Positions 58,037 to 64,000 of a DNA stretch of 64,000 bases are shown one piece after another (the first letter of the stretch is position 1; each line of letters begins with the position of its first letter). Under the pieces are notes generated by a model, which made no database searches, had not been told where the DNA came from, and was given only the letters and a program-made list of their open reading frames with translations. Origin of the DNA: an uncultured Bacilli bacterium (GTDB lineage Bacteria; Bacillota_I; Bacilli_A; RFN20; CAG-826). The translations under genes and the position numbers were made by a program. The stretch is from positions 62,001 to 126,000 of the forward strand of contig CAKPBC010000002.1 in NCBI GenBank assembly GCA_934140155.1, written 5' to 3'.

Positions 58037-59301
58037 TTGCCGTTTATACATAAAAAAATTCTGTTTCGATATCGTTCAAAGTTAGTAATACCATTTGATA
58101 CTTTTTGGAGTTTTTTATTCACATTATTTCTATTTTCTATCTTTCCATTATGTATTCTTCCAACATCTACATATTTTATAAAAGAGTTAATTATTTCTTT
58201 TGACCAAAATTTTAATGTTTTTAGAACAGGTTCAAATTCTAACAATTTTAAATATTCTAAATCTATTATTAATTGTTTTAACTCTTCTTCAGCAGTTTCA
58301 TAATTACATTTTTTATTGAAACGAGTATATTTTTCTTTCCATTCGTAAGCATCATTTAACTCTTTGGATATTTTAAGAATGCTTTCTAGTATCTGTATAT
58401 GATTGACATAGTATTCTAGTTTTCTATTGTATTTTGGTTCATTATATTTAATTTCACTATGTGGCTTAAATAATAACCAATTATACTTTTTAAGAAGATA
58501 GTATTCTTTGGAATTAGGAGAGAACTTAGACATTATTCTTTTTCTTATGCTATCTAAGTGAATTTGAATATCTTTAACAACATGAAAAGAATCAACTGAA
58601 ATAAGAGCATTAGGAAAGTATAAAGTAGATATTTCTTTGTATGTTGGCCACATGTCAATACAAACATGTTCAACCATTTGCCTTTCTTCTAATGGTATTT
58701 TTGTTAAATAATTAGCTAAATAGTCTTTCCTTCTAGATTTAATAACATCAATAACTAAATTACGTTCAAAGTCTAAAAAGGAACAAGAATATCTGGTTAA
58801 TGGATTAGCATTTGAACAATGGAATTCATCAATGCATAAATAAGTTGGCAATTTACGTCTTTTATATTTCACGTTTTCATCAAAAATATTTTGAACAGTC
58901 GTAATAGTAACATTTAATTCTTTAGCAACATTAGAATAAGTTATATTAGGATCTTTTAATTTTTCTATAATTGTATTAATAACAAGTTTAGAAACTTTAT
59001 CCATTATTTTAGTAAAAGGATTATCTTCAATAAACGATTTCTTACAAAACTTACAAATATATCTTCGTTGTTTATATCTAATTTTAGCTACTCTACCATC
59101 ATTAAAAATAGAATGGTTTATTATTTTTATTGAATAATCTTTAATAGTATTGGTTTTGTGATTACAAGAAGGACATTGATGTTCCTTTCTCTTTAGTACG
59201 ACATTAAGAAATAATGTATTACCATCTGTTGTTGAATCACATTCTTCGACATCGGTATCTTTTAAATTTAGAAAATTTAAGGTATCATTGTTTATGGGCA
59301 T
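58018..59301 (-). CDS. ISL3-family transposase
   Basis: The 427-residue protein has an N-terminal zinc finger (CPSCNHKT ... CKFCKKSF, about 42-90) and an HTH (ITYSNVAKELNVTITTVQNIF). The DDE_Tnp_ISL3 catalytic domain has TYLCIDEFH (first Asp), SVDSFHVVKDI (second Asp) and GKIENRNNVNKKLQKVSNGI (Glu). ISL3 transposases move by DNA cut-and-paste/circle formation. The SD GGAGGG lies before the ATG. It occupies most of the element and is uninterrupted. Confidence 0.95.
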   Translation of the reverse strand: MPINNDTLNFLNLKDTDVEECDSTTDGNTLFLNVVLKRKEHQCPSCNHKTNTIKDYSIKIINHSIFNDGRVAKIRYKQRRYICKFCKKSFIEDNPFTKIMDKVSKLVINTIIEKLKDPNITYSNVAKELNVTITTVQNIFDENVKYKRRKLPTYLCIDEFHCSNANPLTRYSCSFLDFERNLVIDVIKSRRKDYLANYLTKIPLEERQMVEHVCIDMWPTYKEISTLYFPNALISVDSFHVVKDIQIHLDSIRKRIMSKFSPNSKEYYLLKKYNWLLFKPHSEIKYNEPKYNRKLEYYVNHIQILESILKISKELNDAYEWKEKYTRFNKKCNYETAEEELKQLIIDLEYLKLLEFEPVLKTLKFWSKEIINSFIKYVDVGRIHNGKIENRNNVNKKLQKVSNGITNFERYRNRIFLCINGNKKETN

Positions 59302-59376
59302 GATAAACCCTCCTTTCGTATTTAATTTGTTGTTGCAAACTAATTATACCGAAAGGATTTTTTATTTGAATTACCC

Positions 59377-59468
59377 ACCCCGTGGAAGTTTAAAGCGTTT
59401 TTTCTGACAAAGTATAAAAAACCCCGCGGAAGTTTAAAGGTGGTGGTCAACCCCGCGGAAGTTTAAAG
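59377..59468. repeat. Three direct copies of the IS end motif at the right end
   Basis: ACCCCGCGGAAGTTTAAAG occurs at 59450-59468 (within the terminal repeat) and at 59421-59439. A one-base variant with CGTGG is at 59377-59395. Spacings between starts are 44 and 29 bases. The left end has only one full copy, with a partial one near 57960-57972. They are probably transposase-binding sites. Confidence 0.85.
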
Positions 59469-59472
59469 CACT

Positions 59473-59480
59473 GTTTATAG
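59473..59480. repeat. Right 8-bp target duplication of the IS element
   Basis: This is an exact copy of 57904-57911 (GTTTATAG), directly after the right inverted repeat. Confidence 0.93.
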
Positions 59481-59482
59481 TT

Positions 59483-59509
59483 AAAAAGTGCAGCAAATCT
59501 GCACTTTTT
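59483..59509. terminator. Bidirectional terminator, displaced from the membrane-protein gene by the IS
   Basis: The 11-bp perfect stem AAAAAGTGCAG/CTGCACTTTTT has a 5-base loop. It overlaps the stop codon of the ABC-2 permease on the minus strand. Before the IS came in, it lay just after the 211-residue membrane-protein gene on the plus strand. Confidence 0.85.
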
Positions 59510-60257
59510 AAATCCCATCATGGTGAAGTTTATAATTTAATAATAAGACTGATACTATATAGATTATTAATGTGTAAGCTAAAACAATTAAATATGGTAT
59601 AAGTATATTAAAGTCACCACTAATAACTAAATTACTTACTTTTGTAGCATTAGCAAAAGGAAATATATAGCATATCTTTTTGAATGCTCCTTCCATTGTA
59701 TCAAGAGGGAAAAACATCCCACCTAATAACGAAGTCATTGTTGGAACAATTGAGGCTATTCCACCTACTGATGCGCTATTTGTCAAAGTACCTAATAATA
59801 TTCCACATCCTATAAATAAAAATGAAATAGGAAATAATAATAAACTAGCAATTAAAACATAACCTGTTACTTTTAAGCCTAAAATTATACCAATAATTAA
59901 CATAACAATTTCTTGAAAAGCCGCAATTGGAAGAATACTTAATGTGTAACCAATTATAAAATCTTTTGCTTGCATCGGCGTTGATTTTAAACGTAGCAAA
60001 AAATAACTTTCTTTATCATTAGCAATCATATTACCGACAAATATTGTAATAAACGAAAAACTAAATACTATCATTGCCATTGTTAAATGATTAATTTCAA
60101 ATTGCGGAGTATTAAGAATTGCTTCTTCACCTAAAGAATGCATAATTAACGATAAAACAACAAATAGTACCCCAGGAAAAACAACAAAGAAAATGCTTGA
60201 TAATGGATCACGAATTAATTCTAAAATATTTCGTTTAGTAAATGTTAAATAGCGCAT
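59508..60257 (-). CDS. ABC-2 type transporter permease
   Basis: The 249-residue protein starts at ATG 60257 (MRYLTFTKRNILELIRDPLS, SD AGGTGA). Six membrane helices and the RDPLSSIFFVVFPGVLF start are typical of ABC-2 export permeases. The conserved SASVGGIASIVPTMTSLLGGMFFP segment precedes the last helices. It pairs with the ATPase one base upstream. Drug, peptide or lipid export is possible; the substrate is unknown. Confidence 0.88.
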   Translation of the reverse strand: MRYLTFTKRNILELIRDPLSSIFFVVFPGVLFVVLSLIMHSLGEEAILNTPQFEINHLTMAMIVFSFSFITIFVGNMIANDKESYFLLRLKSTPMQAKDFIIGYTLSILPIAAFQEIVMLIIGIILGLKVTGYVLIASLLLFPISFLFIGCGILLGTLTNSASVGGIASIVPTMTSLLGGMFFPLDTMEGAFKKICYIFPFANATKVSNLVISGDFNILIPYLIVLAYTLIIYIVSVLLLNYKLHHDGI

Positions 60258-60258
60258 A

Positions 60259-60981
60259 TTAATTTTCACCTACAATCTTAATAAATGCTTCTTCTAATGA
60301 ATTGGTCTTAGTAAATTTTAAAATATTTTCTAAATTATTAATCATTAAAATTTTTCCATTTTTCATAATCGCAATATCATCCACTAAAGCACTTATTTCT
60401 TCCATATAATGTGAAGTTAATATAATTGTTACTTTGCCTTTAAGATTATTAATAACGTTCCATAGTTCATGCCTATTAATAACATCTAATCCTAAAGTTG
60501 GTTCATCTAAAAATAAAATACGCGGATTAGTTACTAAAGCCATGGCAATAGATAACCTTCTTTTATAACCACCTGATAATGTTTTAGCACGTCTATTAAT
60601 ATAATTTTCTAATCCTAAATTATTAATGACACGTTCTGTATTATCTTTTATCTTTACTTTATCTTTAAAATACAAACTAGCCATTAGTTCTATATTTTCT
60701 TTAACTGTTAAATTATTAGCAATTGCACTTTCTTGTGGGGATACACCGATAATGCTTTTAATTTTATTAATGTCTTTATAAATATCATAATCAAATACTT
60801 TAATATCACCGCTTGTAGGGCGTGTTAAACCACTCATCATTTTTATGGTTGTGGTCTTTCCTGCGCCATTAAGGCCAAGTACTCCAAAGATTTCTCCTTC
60901 TTTTACATTAAAAGAAATATTATTTACTGCCAAAACATTTTTAAATTGCTTGGTTAAATTGCTTACTTTTATTGCATCCAT
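60259..60981 (-). CDS. ABC-2 exporter ATP-binding protein
   Basis: This 240-residue ATPase has Walker A GLNGAGKTT (36-44), Q-loop VSPQE, signature LSGGYKRRLSIAMAL, Walker B ILFLDEPTLGLD, and the H-loop in LTSHYMEE. The DrrA/CcmA-type subfamily drives ABC-2 permeases. It lies 2 bases after the HTH-AbrB regulator, in one operon with the permease. Confidence 0.92.
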   Translation of the reverse strand: MDAIKVSNLTKQFKNVLAVNNISFNVKEGEIFGVLGLNGAGKTTTIKMMSGLTRPTSGDIKVFDYDIYKDINKIKSIIGVSPQESAIANNLTVKENIELMASLYFKDKVKIKDNTERVINNLGLENYINRRAKTLSGGYKRRLSIAMALVTNPRILFLDEPTLGLDVINRHELWNVINNLKGKVTIILTSHYMEEISALVDDIAIMKNGKILMINNLENILKFTKTNSLEEAFIKIVGEN

Positions 60982-60983
60982 AT

Positions 60984-61400
60984 TTATTTTTCCTTATCGA
61001 GAACATCTTTAGCAAATTGTGTAACAACTTTAGCGTCTACAAGAGCAAGACCTTGATTTAAATCTCCAAAGACCGCTAATTTATCACCTGTTTTAAAATT
61101 AAAAGTTAATAATGCTTCTTTAGGTATTGTAATATCACCATTTTCTTTAATTTCCACTATTCCAAAGAAAAATTTATCTTTAGGTCTTATAGATTTAGCG
61201 TCTTTTTTATCACTTTCTAAAAGGTCATCAATAGATACTTGATACATTTCGCACATCTTTTTAAGTGTAAAAATATCTGGTACTGCTTCACCTTTTTCCC
61301 ATTTAGCAATTGTTTGACGAGTAACATTTAAAGAATCCGCTAAATCTTCTTGTGTTAATTTATTTATTGTTCGTAAGTTTTTTAATACATCACTTAACAT
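60984..61400 (-). CDS. HTH (XRE) regulator fused to an AbrB/MazE-like domain
   Basis: The 138-residue protein has an N-terminal Cro/CI HTH (LRTINKLTQEDLADSLNVTR then QTIAKWEKGEAVPD, about 9-43). After a linker, a C-terminal swapped-hairpin AbrB-like domain follows (VEIKENGDITIPKEALLTFN then FKTGDKLAVFGD, about 82-115). Two DNA-binding-type modules in one protein suggest a dimeric repressor of its own ABC operon. The SD AGAAGGTG precedes the ATG, and TATAAT lies about 30 bases upstream. Confidence 0.85.
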   Translation of the reverse strand: MLSDVLKNLRTINKLTQEDLADSLNVTRQTIAKWEKGEAVPDIFTLKKMCEMYQVSIDDLLESDKKDAKSIRPKDKFFFGIVEIKENGDITIPKEALLTFNFKTGDKLAVFGDLNQGLALVDAKVVTQFAKDVLDKEK

Positions 61401-61716
61401 AGTTTCACCTTCTACTAAAATTATATAAAAAATTTATAGCAAAAAACATACCCACTATTTTACAATGGATGTTAATAACTATTAACATTTTAAACTAAAT
61501 CATAATTAAATTTTTCCTATTTAATATATCTATTTTGAGCTTTACTTATTTGGGTATGCTATTTAACTTGACACATTTGTGGTGTTTTACTTGACATATT
61601 CGTGCTATTTAACTTAACACATTTGTGATAATAGATGCTTGAATTATACAATTATAAATTTATGATATTATTAATTGCTCCAATAACAAGCATAAAAAAA
61701 TGATGCACACGCACCA
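61401..61716. other. Non-coding region with repeat array
   Basis: About 316 bases contain no supportable gene. It holds the HTH-gene promoter region (TATAAT on the minus strand near 61421), an inverted CATACCC/GGGTATG pair at about 61447 and 61552, the 23-bp tandem repeats (61562-61630) and the terminator of the next gene. Confidence 0.6.
61562..61630. repeat. Three tandem imperfect 23-bp repeats
   Basis: Units begin at 61562, 61585 and 61608 with core TTTAACTTGACACATTTGTG. Unit 2 differs at three core positions (TTTTACTTGACATATTCGTG) and unit 3 at one (TTTAACTTAACACATTTGTG). The period is exactly 23 bases. Each carries a TTGACA-like block. They may be regulator-binding iterons or the degenerate end of a lost insertion sequence. 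Confidence 0.8.
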
Positions 61717-61717
61717 T
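61693..61717 (-). terminator. Terminator of the membrane-anchored unknown gene
   Basis: The 7-bp stem ATGGTGC/GCATCAT (one G-U pair) has a 4-base loop and is followed by seven Us on the minus strand. Confidence 0.8.
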
Positions 61718-62745
61718 TAATTTTTAACATCAATAATATAAGTCATCTTGCCAACAAAATGTTCACTTTTGAATTGAGTTGGATATCCTTTGCTATTAGC
61801 GTATCCCGCCATTGCAAGAATAAAATCATCTTCTTTTCCATTACTATTTTCAAATTTAGACCAAGTATAAGTTATATTTTCATTATTTGTAGTATCATCA
61901 TCAACTAATTTTATGATAGTCTTTGCTTTATACTCATAAGCTTGATCATAACTAGCGCTATCGAGATGTTCGATTTTTGCATTTGCTGGTAACAATTCAC
62001 TAATTTTTGTATTTGCTTTTTGATAATCTTCATCACTACCAATTACTAATGCATCAACATATCCTTCCGGTAATCCATAAACATATTCAATATTCATTAT
62101 AAATGCTGGATTATCTTTATAAGCGTAAATAGTGGATTTTATTCTTTGTCCCTCTTCATCCGGCAAAGAATAATTGACATACTTCATTTCTAAGCCATTA
62201 TTAATTTTAAGTATTTTTCCCATTTTATTAATATTAAATTCATCACACTCTGGGTAAAAGAAATAATCGCCTAATGGCAAAGCATTGCCAGATTTATCAT
62301 AAAATATATTAACACCAGTATTAAAGTATTGATCGACACCTTCATATCTTAAAGATCTTTCTAGTTGTAAATTACTTTTATTTTCTTGTACTCTTACTAA
62401 TTGAACATTTTCATAGAGGTCTAAATTATCTATATCAAAATTACTCTTGGTAAATAAAATATGATCTCCATATATTGCAAAGTCTCCACTAATAACATCA
62501 TCATCGCTTTTAATATATTGCTTATATATTTCTAACGATTCTTTTGGACTTTTATCTTTTAAAGAAACTAAACCTTCAACACGTTTAGAAGCATCGATTA
62601 GATTAACAATACTTGCGCCAATATTAAAAGCCAAATATCCAAATAGGACAAAATTAATAGCAATTAAAAGACCACGTATACGACGTTTCGCTTTTAATTT
62701 AGTAACTAATTCTTCATCACTTACTTCAGTTATTAATTCAGCCAT
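61717..62745 (-). CDS. Membrane-anchored extracytoplasmic protein of unknown function
   Basis: The 342-residue protein has a charged cytoplasmic N-terminus (about 1-23), one membrane helix (about 25-48) and a large beta-rich outer domain of about 290 residues. No signal cleavage site, lipobox or known motif is seen. The SD AAGGAG is strong. It lies 12 bases after asnS and is followed by a terminator, so it is cotranscribed with asnS. Confidence 0.7.
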   Translation of the reverse strand: MAELITEVSDEELVTKLKAKRRIRGLLIAINFVLFGYLAFNIGASIVNLIDASKRVEGLVSLKDKSPKESLEIYKQYIKSDDDVISGDFAIYGDHILFTKSNFDIDNLDLYENVQLVRVQENKSNLQLERSLRYEGVDQYFNTGVNIFYDKSGNALPLGDYFFYPECDEFNINKMGKILKINNGLEMKYVNYSLPDEEGQRIKSTIYAYKDNPAFIMNIEYVYGLPEGYVDALVIGSDEDYQKANTKISELLPANAKIEHLDSASYDQAYEYKAKTIIKLVDDDTTNNENITYTWSKFENSNGKEDDFILAMAGYANSKGYPTQFKSEHFVGKMTYIIDVKN

Positions 62746-62757
62746 ACTTTACTCCTT

Positions 62758-64000
62758 CTAGAATTTTAAATTGTTTGGTGTTCTTGGGAATGGTTGAACA
62801 TCACGAATGTTTCCCATACCTGTTACATACATTAATAAGCGGTCAAAACCAATGCCAAATCCAGCATGCTTACAACCACCATATCTTCTTAAATCTAAGT
62901 ACCATTCTAATCCTTCGGTTTTCATACCGATTTCATGCATTCTATTTAATAAGACATCATATCTTTCTTCACGTTGACTTCCACCTACTAATTCACCAAC
63001 ATTTGGCACTAATAAGTCACAAGCTGCAACTGTCTTATTATCATCATTTACACGCATATAGAATGCTTTAATATCTTTTGGATAATCTGTTAAGAATACA
63101 GGTCCTTTGATAACTTGTTCGGTAATATAACGTTCATGTTCACTTTGTAAATCCATCCCCCAGTAAATATTATCGTTATCAAATTTATGTCCATCTTCTT
63201 TAGCTTTTTGAAGTTCACAAATTGCTTCAGTATATGGCATTCTCTTGAAATGAGAGTTCTTAACATGATTTAATCGTTCCACTAAGGTTTTATCAATCAT
63301 CGCGTTAAAGAAGTTAATTTCTTCTTCACAATTTTCCATCACATAATTAATACAGAATTTAATACAATCTTCGATTAAGTCCATATCATCTTCTAAATCT
63401 GCAAAAGCAATTTCTGGTTCAATCATCCAGAATTCAGAAGCATGACGAACTGTATTAGAACGTTCTGCTCTAAAAGTTGGACCAAATGTATAAACATCAC
63501 GATATGCTAAAGCAAATGCTTCAACTTGTAATTGACCAGATACAGATAAGCAAGCTGGTTTACCAAAGAATGATTTTGGATCTTTATCATTAGTAACTAC
63601 ATTAAATGTTTCACCAGCACCTTCAGCGTCATTACTTGTAATAATTGGTGTATGAACATAAATAAATCCTTGAGATTGGAAAAATTCATGAATAGCCATT
63701 GATAAAACACTACGAACACGGAATACCGCTGAGAATGTATTTGTACGTGGTCTTAAATGCGCAATATCACGTAAAAATTCAAAGCTATGACGTTTCTTTT
63801 GAAGTGGGTAATCTTCATCTACTCCGCCTTCTAGTTCAATAGAAGTTAAATGAATTTCAAATGGTTGTTTCATTTCTGGAGTTAAGACAAATTTACCAAC
63901 GATATGGATACTAGATCCTGTTGAAAAATGAGAAACTTCCACGAAGTTTTCTAATACTTCTTTATCATAAACGATTTGAGCATTTTTAAAATATGTACCA
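62758..64000 (-). CDS. asnS: Asparaginyl-tRNA synthetase, N-terminus cut by window edge
   Basis: The frame is open to the right edge (414 codons). By comparison with the about 466-residue AsnS, roughly 50 N-terminal residues of the OB-fold are missing. Class II motifs are present: motif 1 around [19 protein letters not shown], motif 2 [20 protein letters not shown] and motif 3 [24 protein letters not shown] and [10 protein letters not shown] are the AsnRS hallmarks that separate it from AspRS. It charges tRNA-Asn directly, so gatCAB here is needed mainly for tRNA-Gln. In Bacillus asnS lies next to dnaD, and here it does not. Confidence 0.95.
   Translation of the reverse strand, partial: GTYFKNAQIVYDKEVLENFVEVSHFSTGSSIHIVGKFVLTPEMKQPFEIHLTSIELEGGVDEDYPLQKKRHSFEFLRDIAHLRPRTNTFSAVFRVRSVLSMAIHEFFQSQGFIYVHTPIITSNDAEGAGETFNVVTNDKDPKSFFGKPACLSVSGQLQVEAFALAYRDVYTFGPTFRAERSNTVRHASEFWMIEPEIAFADLEDDMDLIEDCIKFCINYVMENCEEEINFFNAMIDKTLVERLNHVKNSHFKRMPYTEAICELQKAKEDGHKFDNDNIYWGMDLQSEHERYITEQVIKGPVFLTDYPKDIKAFYMRVNDDNKTVAACDLLVPNVGELVGGSQREERYDVLLNRMHEIGMKTEGLEWYLDLRRYGGCKHAGFGIGFDRLLMYVTGMGNIRDVQPFPRTPNNLKF

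Larger units (their letters stand above)
57912..59472 (-). mobile_element. Complete ISL3-family insertion sequence (1561 bp)
   Basis: The element is bounded by 8-bp direct repeats and has terminal inverted repeats. The left 57913-57937 and right 59447-59471 are identical 25-mers in opposite orientation, containing TTTAAACTTCCGCGGGGTT. It encodes one full-length transposase on the minus strand. Perfect repeats, duplications and an open frame indicate a recent, probably functional insertion. It sits between the stop codon and the terminator of the 211-residue membrane-protein gene. Confidence 0.95.

Overview
The window comes from a very AT-rich Bacillota genome that uses the standard bacterial code: TGG encodes Trp and TGA is a real stop, for example in mutL. 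The gene content and order are those of the Bacilli. Recognisable Bacillus-like blocks are fbaA-rpoE-ywiB-pbpG, mutS-mutL-miaA next to cotE, pgsA-pncC-recA-rny-ymdB-spoVS-miaB-ymcA, gpsB-rnpB, recU-ponA-nth-dnaD, cca-dapB and pcrA-ligA-gatCAB. Compact operons, small versions of several enzymes and low GC suggest a reduced gut-type Bacilli lineage near the Erysipelotrichia/Mollicutes (RF39/RFN20-like). That placement is inference. The organism builds a wall (two class A PBPs, GpsB, DapB) and carries genes of the sporulation programme (yunB, a YutH/CotS-like gene, cotE, spoVS).

Layout. 1-3.5 kb: a truncated secreted 5'-nucleotidase lipoprotein, then a YunB/YutH-like sporulation pair. 3.6-12.5 kb: cysQ-nrnA (pAp/nanoRNA turnover), fbaA-rpoE, ywiB divergent from a class A PBP, ychF-ispF-gltX and a cold-shock protein. 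12.6-24.3 kb: the operon mutS-mutL-miaA-fhs-DUF951, followed across an attenuator-like hairpin by two fused ATPase-permease ABC proteins. 24.4-30.7 kb: a small unknown gene and cotE, then galK, a decayed GHKL histidine kinase, two glycosyltransferases and a secreted endonuclease I lipoprotein. In Bacillus ymcA, cotE and mutS are neighbours, so this block looks like an insertion.

30.8-39 kb: the mRNA decay, repair and competence group ymcA-miaB-spoVS-ymdB-rny, a YcxB-like gene, recA, pncC, pgsA, the RNase P RNA and gpsB. 39-47 kb: a lipoprotein, a striking cysteine-rich DUF11-like protein, a DEDDh exonuclease, recU-ponA convergent with dnaD-nth, a half-length CCA-transferase-like gene, a short dapB and HU. 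47-55.4 kb: a stand-alone DnaB-like ATPase, gatCAB, ligA and pcrA. 55.5-57.9 kb: a thioredoxin-like lipoprotein and three membrane proteins. 57.9-59.5 kb: an intact ISL3-family insertion sequence with 8-bp target duplications. 59.5-61.4 kb: an ABC-2 exporter with an HTH-AbrB regulator. 61.4-61.7 kb: a non-coding stretch with three 23-bp tandem repeats. 61.7-64 kb: a membrane-anchored unknown protein and asnS, which runs off the right edge.

No CRISPR array, prophage or tRNA gene was seen. I found no clearly new multi-gene defence or biosynthetic system. The least explained items are the cysteine-rich DUF11-like protein, the lone DnaB-like ATPase, the half-length CCA enzyme, the 23-bp repeat array and several regulatory dyads.
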